7,969 nt of DNA from Halanaerobiaceae bacterium (lineage in GTDB: Bacteria > Bacillota_F > Halanaerobiia > Halanaerobiales > CSSED10-376), in contig PWOK01000002.1 of the NCBI GenBank assembly GCA_003557445.1, positions 1-7,969 of the forward strand, read 5' to 3'. This document shows, one piece after another, positions 1-6,265 of the stretch. Numbering within the stretch: position 1 is the first letter of the stretch; every line of letters starts with the position of its first letter. A program made the position numbers and the translations under genes. Under the pieces are notes generated by a model. It was given only the letters and a program-made list of their open reading frames with translations, was not told the DNA's origin and did not search any database.

Positions 1-2530
1 AAGGTTTAACTGTATCTCTGGAAACGGTTATTCCCATCCGGGGGACAAAATGTAACCAGTTAGCTGCTCCCATTTCCAGTAAAAGTTCAAAACCAAGAGA
101 AAAGTGGTTTTTATCATAATTCATATAATCGGTAAATAATTTACCATATAAATCACCTGCAAATATATTGGGATTCCAGGAACCTTTTCTAATTTGTTTA
201 AGTTTTTGAGTGTATTCCAGACCTATATGAATACCACTATCCCCTGGAACATTAATTTCTCTATTATCCTGTGTTCGGCCTAAACCTTCAAACAAACTAC
301 TTTTTAAAGATATTCTGCTTTTTTCAAATAAATAATTATATTGTATTTGAGAATGGTAATCCAGAGTAAAAGGATTTCCCTGTAAAAACAGTGAAAACCT
401 CTGGTCAGGGTATTTAAAATTCAATCTACCTCCCAATCTCAGAGAATTAAAATCTGTTATTAAATGAAGATTAATATTTGTTAAACCATCTAAATAGGAT
501 TCATAGACAGGAGCACTTAATTGTATTTGTGTTGTTCTCTCTCCAGCTCCTCTTTGACTTGATAGATTTATACTCAAAGGTGATAACATTCTGTTGGTCC
601 AGTTAAAACCAAAACCATGTCCTGAATAATTTATATTATAGGAATTTAAGCCCAGGGCATCTTCACCTTGAAAATAAAAAGGAGGGACCCTGAGTCCTGG
701 TCTTAGTAAATATTTTAAATTTTTACTGAAAGAATTTTTTTCTTCAATCTCAATACCAATTTTAGAAAAATCATATTCAGAAGCTGAAAGTTCTATGTTT
801 TGAAATTGAGGTATTAAATAATCATTTTTTTCTACAGCTTTTTTGTAAATAGCCATTCCTTCAAGACTATAGGTGATATAATATAAGTTATCATTATTTA
901 CCAGACCATTACTGGCATAACCACCAGTAGTCATTTTTTTTGCTTTTTGTGTTTTTAAATTATAACCATAAATTGCTTCATAACCATCATAGTTTGATGT
1001 AAAGTAGAGAATATCATTATTTATACTGATTTGTTTTTCCGGCCATTTTGTATTAATTATTGGTTCTATGTTCAGGTTTGTATAATCAAGATAACTAATG
1101 TTCCAGCTATTAAGATTGGGTTTGCTGACAATAATTAACCGGTCATTATAGTGTTTTATTTCTGAAATTAATTCAGGTATATTCCCCAGAATTTCTTTGC
1201 TGTCATCTTTAAAACTTATTATTTCAGAACCATAACCATTTTTACTGGCTCTGGCATAAATAATTTTTCCATTTTCCAGTACTGAAAAATCTTTTATTTC
1301 ATCATTTAATAATTTTGTCTTTTCTCCATCTGTTAAAGAATAACTGTACAGATTACCGGTGATTCCTTTGCCTGAATAAAAAACATTGGGATAATTAGGT
1401 GTAATTTCTCCCAATACATAATACAATTGATCTTCTTTAATTTGTATTGTGGCAAAATTACTGGCTATTGTTTCAATTAATATTTCTTGCTGTCCTGTTT
1501 TTAGATCAAATTCAATTAATTTGGTTTTATTATGGTAATTATGGGGATAAGAACTATAATGCTTTGCTTTAAAAAAATATAATTTATTATTATGAGAAAT
1601 CAAATTTGAGAGGTATCCATTTTCAGTAGTAATAAGTTTATCTCCATCAAGCCGCCAGTCCTGATTTTTGTCTTTTTCATATTGCTGCCATTCCTGATAT
1701 AAAGCAGTAAAATTCTTTCCATATACTTTTTTTGCAGCCCGGTCAAGGCCGATTGCAGGAAATATATTACCAATAAAAACTGACCAGTAATAGGAACCAT
1801 ATTCATTGAAAAACTCAGCAAATTTGTCTTCTCCATATTGATTTGCAAGATAACGAAAAAAAGCTGCTCCATAAAGATATTGCTGGCCCCCGGGAAAATA
1901 ATTATGATTATATGTAATTTCCGGTATTGAAGGTAATTGGTCAAACCGGGCATATTTGGACAATACACCATCATAATATCCTGCATTTAATCTGCCTTCA
2001 TGTGGACTAACCTGAGATTCACTATAAACCGTTATTCCCTCAGTTAACCATAAAGGAGAATGGAGATTGGGTGATAATAAACTACCAAAGATTGTAGTAA
2101 AAAGAGAGCTAAGACCGGAGTTGTTTTTTAAATGAGCCATATGAGTTAATTCATGTATATTAACAAGCCTTAACCAGTTTTCATAATTTGCCAGTGATGA
2201 AAAACTATCAGGATTATTGGTGAAAATACCTATTTTATTATTAATGGGATTGGCATAGCCATTGGTAAAGAGGCCAATATCTTCAAGAGCTATATGTATT
2301 TTTTTGCCTTCCATTTTATTTCCTGTAAGTTTGATTATATCCTGTCTATGTTTTTCCAGATGATATAATGTTTCTTCTGCCTGTGTTTGATAATTATCAG
2401 GATAGAAAATAACAAAATTGTTGCTCTCCAGTGTTTTCCAGTTCCAGAAGGCACTGGTAATATTACTGGATGAAATTAAAATAAAGAGAAATACAAATAT
2501 AATAAAGAAGAGATTGAGTTTGTTTTTCAT
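1..2530 (-). CDS. Exported HExxH peptidase + beta-propeller + C-terminal outer-membrane beta-barrel protein (3' end beyond window)
   Basis: No stop codon interrupts the 843 complete codons from the ATG at 2530-2528 to the left edge, so the C-terminus is missing. The start has a strong Shine-Dalgarno (GGAGGA, 2540-2535). Residues 1-27 are a Sec signal peptide: Lys-rich start, hydrophobic core 5-19, and a likely cleavage after TSA at 27. Residues 28-290 resemble the peptidase-MA-like gluzincins, with HELTH at 126-130 and WLTEG with Glu164 about 34 residues later, giving two zinc-binding His, a catalytic Glu and a third ligand. From about 310 to 570 come six repeats of roughly 43 residues of the TolB/WD40-like type (for example LYFTSNYDGYEAIYGYNLKT). 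From about 589 onward are alternating polar/hydrophobic strands rich in Gly, Tyr and Phe, such as INLHLITDF and RISLKSSLFEGLG, like an Omp85/BamA-type barrel; I see no POTRA domain. I infer an envelope protease or surface-assembly protein anchored in an outer membrane. The substrate is unknown. The peptidase call is firm; the barrel is less certain because its end is missing. Confidence 0.85.
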   Translation of the reverse strand, partial: MKNKLNLFFIIFVFLFILISSSNITSAFWNWKTLESNNFVIFYPDNYQTQAEETLYHLEKHRQDIIKLTGNKMEGKKIHIALEDIGLFTNGYANPINNKIGIFTNNPDSFSSLANYENWLRLVNIHELTHMAHLKNNSGLSSLFTTIFGSLLSPNLHSPLWLTEGITVYSESQVSPHEGRLNAGYYDGVLSKYARFDQLPSIPEITYNHNYFPGGQQYLYGAAFFRYLANQYGEDKFAEFFNEYGSYYWSVFIGNIFPAIGLDRAAKKVYGKNFTALYQEWQQYEKDKNQDWRLDGDKLITTENGYLSNLISHNNKLYFFKAKHYSSYPHNYHNKTKLIEFDLKTGQQEILIETIASNFATIQIKEDQLYYVLGEITPNYPNVFYSGKGITGNLYSYSLTDGEKTKLLNDEIKDFSVLENGKIIYARASKNGYGSEIISFKDDSKEILGNIPELISEIKHYNDRLIIVSKPNLNSWNISYLDYTNLNIEPIINTKWPEKQISINNDILYFTSNYDGYEAIYGYNLKTQKAKKMTTGGYASNGLVNNDNLYYITYSLEGMAIYKKAVEKNDYLIPQFQNIELSASEYDFSKIGIEIEEKNSFSKNLKYLLRPGLRVPPFYFQGEDALGLNSYNINYSGHGFGFNWTNRMLSPLSINLSSQRGAGERTTQIQLSAPVYESYLDGLTNINLHLITDFNSLRLGGRLNFKYPDQRFSLFLQGNPFTLDYHSQIQYNYLFEKSRISLKSSLFEGLGRTQDNREINVPGDSGIHIGLEYTQKLKQIRKGSWNPNIFAGDLYGKLFTDYMNYDKNHFSLGFELLLEMGAANWLHFVPRMGITVSRDTVKP

Positions 2531-2571
2531 TTTGTCCTCCTGTAAAACCAATTTTTTCAACTCAATAAATT

Positions 2572-2601
2572 AGTATATTTATAAATATTCAATAAAATCA
2601 A
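2572..2601 (-). promoter_or_regulatory. Putative sigma-A promoter of the peptidase/barrel gene
   Basis: On the minus strand TTGATT (2601-2596, 4/6 to the -35 consensus) is followed after 18 bp by TATACT (2577-2572, 5/6 to the -10 consensus). The expected start near 2565 gives a leader of about 35 nt including the Shine-Dalgarno. The spacer is very AT-rich, so chance matches are likely and the call is tentative. Confidence 0.4.
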
Positions 2602-2722
2602 AGGAATACCTTTATTATATTTATAAAAATATTTTAATAAAAAAAGATTATATAAGAGAGGATATTGATAATTTACATAGAAGTTATTAATTATAATAAA
2701 AGCAAAGGTGTGTGTTTAATTT

Positions 2723-4036
2723 ATGAAATTTAATAAAGATGATTTACAAAAAAATATACCTGAAACTGAGGGTGATTATGATGTGATTGTTGCAGGGGGA
2801 GGACCTGCAGGAATTGGAGCTGCTCTGGCAGCAGGTTGTAGTGGGGCCAGGACATTAATTTTAGAAAGCCGCAGTCAATTTGGAGGAACAGCTACAACTG
2901 CTCTCTGGATGAGTATAAACTGGATTTTTGCTGATAATAATGAAACAAGCAGAGGAGGAGTTCATAAACTTCTTGTTGATAGAATCAGGTCATATGGAGA
3001 TATAGCCAGTGTTCCCGGTAATAGAGGAGGAACAATTGATGGAGGAAATCTGGATATTCATCCTGAATTTTTAAAACTGGCTTTATTTGAACTTTTTGAA
3101 GAATATAATATAGATTATCAATTGTACAGTCCGGTAACTGATGTAATAAAAGATAAGAATGAATTAAAAGGTGTAAAAATTAAAGCTAAAGAAGGAACTA
3201 TTTCATATCGAGGAAAAGTTATTATAGATGCAACAGGAGATGGAGATGTAGCCTGGAAAGCAGGATGTGAAATGACAGAAGGTAGAGAAGAGGATGGTAA
3301 ACATATGCCAATTACTCTTGTTTTTGCCCTGGCTAATGTTGATACTGAAAAATTTTTTAATAAAAATCAGGAAAAGTTTCATAGATTACTGGATAAAGCA
3401 AGAAAGGAAGAGAAATATAATATAACAGCCTGGTATGGTTTTGATAAAACAACAATACCCGGGGTGGTTTCAGTAAATAATGCCGGTAGCTGGCATTTGA
3501 ATCTTGATGGTACTAAGAGCAGTGATTTAACTATTATGGAGAGGCTTGGATTACAGATAGCCATGGATTTTGTTTCATTTGTAAAAGAATATAATATTCC
3601 TGGTATGGAAGATTGCCATCTGGTAAGAACCGGTGATTTTGTTTCTATAAGAGATACCAGACGGTTGGTGGGGGAATATGTATTAACTGAAAAAGATATT
3701 ATGGAAGGCAAAAAATTTGATGATGTTATTGCCAGAAAGTATGGAGCTATTGATGCTGTTGGTTTTCGGGGGGGTGAACCCATAAAACAGGGTGCAGATT
3801 ACCCCTATCGGTCATTATTACCCAAAAGCATAGATAATTTATTAGTTGCTGGCCGTTGTGGTTCAGCAACCTTTATGGGTCATGCGGGGGGTAAAAGCAT
3901 GGGTAATATGATAAGTATTGGTCAGGGGGCTGGAGTTGCTGCTGCTCTTGCTGCAAAAAGAAACAGGAAACCCCGTCACTTAAATATAAAAGATGTTCAA
4001 AAAAAATTAGCAGATATTCTTGATAATTCTTTGTGA
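2723..4036 (+). CDS. FAD-dependent oxidoreductase (FAD_oxidored family)
   Basis: This 437-residue protein is a flavoprotein with a Rossmann FAD-binding fold. The N-terminal segment DVIVAGGGPAGIGAALAAG carries the dinucleotide-binding GGGPAG at 25-30, and Glu48 at the end of the second strand should bind the FAD ribose. ATGDGD at 170-175 is the second FAD-contact motif. The C-terminal block VAGRCGSATFMGHAGGKSMG (375 onward) with the following GQGAGVAAALA is the usual closing FAD site of this family. The middle (about 180-340) would form the substrate domain. There is no CxxC pair or Fe-S cluster motif, no signal peptide and no membrane segment, so it should be cytoplasmic. The substrate cannot be predicted; such proteins are often mislabelled from distant homologues. 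The ATG is the first start after an in-frame TAA (2717-2719). Its Shine-Dalgarno is poor: AAAGGTG at 2704-2710 lies 12 nt away, so translation may be modest. The gene diverges from the peptidase gene and is followed 61 nt later by the MpsC-family gene. Confidence 0.88.
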   Translation: MKFNKDDLQKNIPETEGDYDVIVAGGGPAGIGAALAAGCSGARTLILESRSQFGGTATTALWMSINWIFADNNETSRGGVHKLLVDRIRSYGDIASVPGNRGGTIDGGNLDIHPEFLKLALFELFEEYNIDYQLYSPVTDVIKDKNELKGVKIKAKEGTISYRGKVIIDATGDGDVAWKAGCEMTEGREEDGKHMPITLVFALANVDTEKFFNKNQEKFHRLLDKARKEEKYNITAWYGFDKTTIPGVVSVNNAGSWHLNLDGTKSSDLTIMERLGLQIAMDFVSFVKEYNIPGMEDCHLVRTGDFVSIRDTRRLVGEYVLTEKDIMEGKKFDDVIARKYGAIDAVGFRGGEPIKQGADYPYRSLLPKSIDNLLVAGRCGSATFMGHAGGKSMGNMISIGQGAGVAAALAAKRNRKPRHLNIKDVQKKLADILDNSL

Positions 4037-4049
4037 AATGTGATATAAT
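4020..4049 (+). promoter_or_regulatory. Sigma-A promoter for the MpsC-family gene, overlapping the end of the FAD oxidoreductase gene
   Basis: TTGATA (4020-4025, 5/6) is followed after 18 bp by a perfect TATAAT (4044-4049) preceded by TG at 4041-4042, an extended -10. The -35 box lies inside the last codons of the upstream gene. Transcription should begin near 4056, about 40 nt before the favoured start codon. The MpsC-family gene can therefore be expressed independently of the oxidoreductase. Confidence 0.65.
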
Positions 4050-4084
4050 ATTCAAAATAAATAAAGATTGATAGTAAAATAAAT

Positions 4085-4092
4085 GAGGGTGA
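4085..4092 (+). promoter_or_regulatory. Shine-Dalgarno that decides the TTG start of the MpsC-family gene
   Basis: The sequence GAGGGTGA lies 5 nt before an in-frame TTG at 4098. The upstream in-frame ATG at 4083 has no purine-rich site before it, only AT-rich sequence, and it overlaps this ribosome binding site. The TTG is therefore the better start. Confidence 0.65.
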
Positions 4093-4097
4093 TAGCT

Positions 4098-4454
4098 TTG
4101 ACCAGGGGTCAGATTGCAGATAAAATTAATCAGGCAGTTACAAAATTTGAAATAGATGTTATGGGTAGAGGTCCTAAAGAGATTAATACAATTATTAATA
4201 AGGATTTAATAATTGTAAGGATGGAAGGGTTTTTTAGTGTTTCAGAACAGAAACTGGCCCGGAATGATGGAGTGGAAATGGTGAAAAGATACAGGACAAT
4301 GCTGTTTGAAAATGAAGAGGAGAGATTTAGAAATATTATTGAAAATATAATCAATAGTAAGGTAGTTAGTGTTCATTCTGATGTTAGTACCAGAACAGGA
4401 GAAAAAATAATAGTACTGACTATTGATCAGGACCTGGAAAAGAAGTTTAAATAA
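4098..4454 (+). CDS. MpsC family (DUF2294) protein
   Basis: The protein is 118 residues from the favoured TTG start; starting at the ATG at 4083 would add five residues. I recognise the DUF2294/MpsC family from the N-terminal TRGQIADKINQAVTKFE, the conserved GRGP at 23-26, the segment IIVRMEGFFSVSEQKLA, and the C-terminal HSDVSTRTGEKIIVLTID at 93-110. The length is normal for the family. It has no signal peptide or membrane helix, so it should be cytoplasmic or peripheral. In Staphylococcus aureus, MpsC is encoded with MpsA and MpsB, a sodium-translocating system that helps generate membrane potential. No mpsA or mpsB is present here, and many Firmicutes carry stand-alone DUF2294 genes of unknown role, so I do not assign the Mps function. 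The gene has its own promoter and is closed by a hairpin terminator, so it looks monocistronic. Confidence 0.85.
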   Translation: MTRGQIADKINQAVTKFEIDVMGRGPKEINTIINKDLIIVRMEGFFSVSEQKLARNDGVEMVKRYRTMLFENEEERFRNIIENIINSKVVSVHSDVSTRTGEKIIVLTIDQDLEKKFK

Positions 4455-4479
4455 TTAATGTCAGTTTGATATTAAAGGT

Positions 4480-4525
4480 CAACATCTATTGTTTTATTTT
4501 TAATAATGATGTTGTCTTTTTTTTT
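4480..4525 (+). terminator. Rho-independent terminator after the MpsC-family gene
   Basis: CAACATC (4480-4486) pairs with GATGTTG (4508-4514), and the stem may extend by ATT/AAT past a one-base bulge. Nine T residues follow at 4517-4525. The loop is long and the stem only moderate, so termination could be partial. Confidence 0.65.
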
Positions 4526-4549
4526 GTTAAAAATTAATTATCTTAACAA
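4524..4549 (+). repeat. Inverted repeat TTGTTAA-N12-TTAACAA before the MFS gene (possible operator)
   Basis: A perfect 7-bp inverted repeat (4524-4530 and 4543-4549) ends just before the Shine-Dalgarno AAGGGGTG (4556-4563) of the transporter gene and begins in the T tract of the preceding terminator. Position and symmetry fit a binding site for a dimeric repressor or a small leader hairpin. The AT content makes chance possible. I see no convincing promoter between the terminator and the gene. Confidence 0.4.
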
Positions 4550-4569
4550 CAATATAAGGGGTGTTAATA

Positions 4570-5793
4570 ATGACAGTCAATGAAAATAGGTTTAGTACAG
4601 ACACAAAAAGGTGGAAGTTTATATTACTGGGGATATTCATAAATATTTGCCTGGGAACAGTTTATTCCTGGAGTGTTTTCCGAAAACCTGTTGAAGAATT
4701 GTTAAATATATCAGCAACCATGAGTGGATTTCCCTATATGTTATTTTTGTTTTTTTATGCTGTAACCATGCCAGTAGCCGGGAGTTATATAGATAAGTAT
4801 AGACCAAAAAAAATAGCTATTACAGGAGGACTGCTTGTGGCTCTTGGATGGTTTTTGTCTGGTTTTGCTGGTAATGTTATATATCTTTCTATTACCTATG
4901 GAATAATTGCCGGTACAGGTGTAGGTATAATTTATGGTGTACCTATTTCAGTTGCAGCCAAATGGTTTCCTGATAAACAGGGATTAACAGTGGGATTAAC
5001 ATTGATTGGATTCGGTCTTTCCCCCTTTATAACTGCTCCCCTGGCAGAAAAACTAATAAATACATATGGGCCTTTATCCACTTTCAGATTCCTGGGAATT
5101 GCCTTTTTGTTTATAATTACCATATTATCTTTACCTTTAAAAAATCCACAGTATAATAAAAATAAGAATCATAATAAGTCAGAAGATGATATAAGTGTGC
5201 AAGAAACAGAAATAAAAATTTTAAAATTACCAAAATTTTATTTTCTCTGGTTCTGTTATTTAATTGGAACAATAATAGGTTTAATGGCTATAGGAATTAC
5301 CAGTCCTGTTGGTGAAGAAATTATTAATTTACAACCGGCAACTGTATCTTTTATTATATCATTGTGTGCTATTTTTAATGGTATTGGTCGTCCCTTATTT
5401 GGCTGGATTACTGATAAGTATTCAACCCGTGTGGCAGCTCTTATTTCTTATTTTTTAATTCTGATAGCTGCAATTTTAATGCTAAATGCAGGTGAGGGGA
5501 ATACAGCTCTTTATATTATTTCTTTTTCTATATTCTGGTTAAATCTTGGTGGATGGTTAGCAATAGCTCCTGCAGCTACAGGAAGATTTTTTGGCTCGGC
5601 AAATTATAGCAAAAACTATGGTATTCTTTTTACAGCTTATGGAGTGGGAGCAATACTGGGAACACTTTTTTCCGGTAGAATAAGAGATTTAATGGGAAGT
5701 TACAGTTATGCTTTTTATCCAGTTGTATTTATGGCTGTTATCGGTATAGTTGTAGCAACTTTATTTTTGAAAAGGGAAACAGAAAACAAATAA
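4570..5793 (+). CDS. OFA (oxalate/formate antiporter-like) family MFS transporter
   Basis: The protein is 407 residues from the ATG at 4570, which has AAGGGGTG (4556-4563) six bases upstream; an in-frame GTG at 4561 lies inside that site and is unlikely. It is an integral inner-membrane carrier with about twelve hydrophobic helices in two halves, joined by a hydrophilic Asn/Lys/Glu-rich loop at about 191-223. OFA-family marks are LGTVYSWSVF in the first helix (28-37), MFS motif A at 71-81 (GSYIDKYRPKK) with its second-half copy GWITDKYSTR (278-287), and the glycine-rich GTGVGIIYGVPISVAAKWF. Family members move oxalate, formate, lactate or other small organic anions. Arg274 in NGIGRPLFG matches in context the conserved TM8 arginine of OxlT. 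The position I recall as Lys355 of OxlT appears to be Tyr357 here (FTAYGVGA), so oxalate exchange is not supported and the substrate is open. An FAD oxidoreductase lies upstream, but the terminator between them argues against one operon. Confidence 0.85.
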   Translation: MTVNENRFSTDTKRWKFILLGIFINICLGTVYSWSVFRKPVEELLNISATMSGFPYMLFLFFYAVTMPVAGSYIDKYRPKKIAITGGLLVALGWFLSGFAGNVIYLSITYGIIAGTGVGIIYGVPISVAAKWFPDKQGLTVGLTLIGFGLSPFITAPLAEKLINTYGPLSTFRFLGIAFLFIITILSLPLKNPQYNKNKNHNKSEDDISVQETEIKILKLPKFYFLWFCYLIGTIIGLMAIGITSPVGEEIINLQPATVSFIISLCAIFNGIGRPLFGWITDKYSTRVAALISYFLILIAAILMLNAGEGNTALYIISFSIFWLNLGGWLAIAPAATGRFFGSANYSKNYGILFTAYGVGAILGTLFSGRIRDLMGSYSYAFYPVVFMAVIGIVVATLFLKRETENK

Positions 5794-5816
5794 AACCAGA
5801 ATCCCTATAAAAATAG

Positions 5817-5845
5817 TTGACAATATTAAGGTAGTGTATTATAAT
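5817..5845 (+). promoter_or_regulatory. Perfect-consensus sigma-A promoter for the SHOCT gene
   Basis: TTGACA (5817-5822), exactly 17 bp, then TATAAT (5840-5845): 12 of 12 consensus bases at optimal spacing. Transcription should start around 5852. A promoter this strong before an 81-residue protein suggests either high constitutive expression or, with the symmetrical element just downstream, tight repression. Confidence 0.85.
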
Positions 5846-5854
5846 GAAAACAAA

Positions 5855-5873
5855 TAAACCCTTAGGGGGTATA
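5855..5873 (+). promoter_or_regulatory. CsoR-family-like G-tract operator
   Basis: The element TAAACCCTTAGGGGGTATA has a C-tract and a G-tract around a short centre (AACCC, TTAGG, GGGTAT). It resembles the operators I recall for CsoR/RcnR/FrmR-family repressors, notably the Bacillus subtilis copZA site with its TACCC...GGGGGTAT core. It lies about +4 to +22 from the predicted transcription start, where a bound repressor would block the strong promoter. These G/C tracts stand out in otherwise AT-rich spacer. No CsoR-family gene is in the window, and the inducer (copper, persulfide, formaldehyde or other) cannot be told from the site alone. Confidence 0.5.
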
Positions 5874-5901
5874 AACTTAATATCAAAAAGGATGTGATTT
5901 A

Positions 5902-6147
5902 ATGCACTGCTTTCTTCTAGATGGTTATAGATATAATGGATGGGGAGGGACTATTATGATGGTATTATTTTGGGTGTTGCTTATAGTGGCAATAGTCTGG
6001 TTAGTAAGAAATATTGAATTTAACCATAAAAATAACAAGAATAACATTAATGAGAATCAAGCCGAAAAGATTGCTCGACAACGTTTTGCACAGGGAGAAA
6101 TAAATAAAGAAGAATTCGAAAAGATTTTAAAAAATCTTCGTGAATGA
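5902..6147 (+). CDS. Small membrane-anchored SHOCT-domain protein
   Basis: This 81-residue protein has a short Gly/Tyr/Trp-rich lead (DGYRYNGWGG, 7-16), one strong transmembrane helix (about 19-38, MMVLFWVLLIVAIVWLVRN), a basic Asn/Lys linker (41-50), and a SHOCT domain at 53-81 (QAEKIARQRFAQGEINKEEFEKILKNL). SHOCT modules are short C-terminal helices thought to mediate oligomerisation. Small proteins of this architecture are common near heavy-metal genes, but their biochemical role is not established. The ATG at 5902 has AGGA at 5889-5892, nine bases upstream. A second possible start, ATG at 5956 or 5959, has the stronger GGGGAGGGA (5942-5950) and would give a protein of 62-63 residues starting directly at the helix. 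I prefer the long form because family members usually carry the aromatic/glycine lead; both forms could be made. The gene is monocistronic: consensus promoter with a CsoR-like operator before it, strong terminator after it. Confidence 0.8.
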   Translation: MHCFLLDGYRYNGWGGTIMMVLFWVLLIVAIVWLVRNIEFNHKNNKNNINENQAEKIARQRFAQGEINKEEFEKILKNLRE

Positions 6148-6169
6148 AATAGCAGAAAAAAGACTAGAT

Positions 6170-6204
6170 AAAAGGGGATGGTTACAAAAACTATCTCCTT
6201 TTTT
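6170..6204 (+). terminator. Strong rho-independent terminator after the SHOCT gene
   Basis: AAAAGGGGATGGTT (6170-6183) pairs with AACTATCTCCTTTT (6189-6202) in a 14-bp stem with two G-U wobbles, closed by a 5-base loop, and runs into six T residues (6199-6204). It separates the SHOCT transcript from the response regulator. The A and T runs flanking the stem could allow some activity in the reverse direction too. Confidence 0.88.
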
Positions 6205-6209
6205 ATAAT
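6181..6209 (+). promoter_or_regulatory. Possible promoter of the response-regulator gene, overlapping the upstream terminator
   Basis: GTTACA (6181-6186, 4/6) is followed after 17 bp by a perfect TATAAT (6204-6209). Transcription would start near 6216, about 50 nt before the gene. The -35 falls in the terminator hairpin and the -10 in its T tract. It is the best candidate in the short spacer, but the -35 is weak. Confidence 0.35.
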
Positions 6210-6265
6210 TTAAGAATGCAGGAATATTTCTATTTTAAAAGAATTATAATAATGAGGTGAAAAAC

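Noticed and set aside
1600..1986. A 128-codon open frame on the minus strand
   Set aside because: It lies wholly inside the large peptidase/barrel gene on the same strand in another frame, has no Shine-Dalgarno, and its protein shows no recognisable domain.
2665..2697. TTGATA ... TATAAT as a promoter for the FAD oxidoreductase
   Set aside because: The spacer is 21 bp, and the alternative -35 TTTACA (2672-2677) leaves only 14 bp; neither is a normal spacing. The real promoter is probably nearby but cannot be fixed.
3379..4055. Open frames on the minus strand opposite the FAD oxidoreductase
   Set aside because: They are antisense to a well-conserved gene, have no ribosome binding site and give low-complexity translations.
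4130..4354. Open frame on the minus strand opposite the MpsC-family gene
   Set aside because: It is antisense to a recognised family member and has no start signal; the Ile/Ser/Leu-rich translation mirrors the codons of the real gene.
4932..5123. Open frame on the minus strand opposite the MFS gene
   Set aside because: It is antisense to the conserved transporter core and lacks a ribosome binding site.
6121..6138. Inverted repeat AAGATTTT-AA-AAAATCTT
   Set aside because: It lies within the last codons of the SHOCT gene, is made almost entirely of A and T, and is followed by a far better terminator.
6245..6250. TATAAT just before the response-regulator Shine-Dalgarno
   Set aside because: Transcription would start inside the ribosome binding site, and no -35 lies at the right distance.
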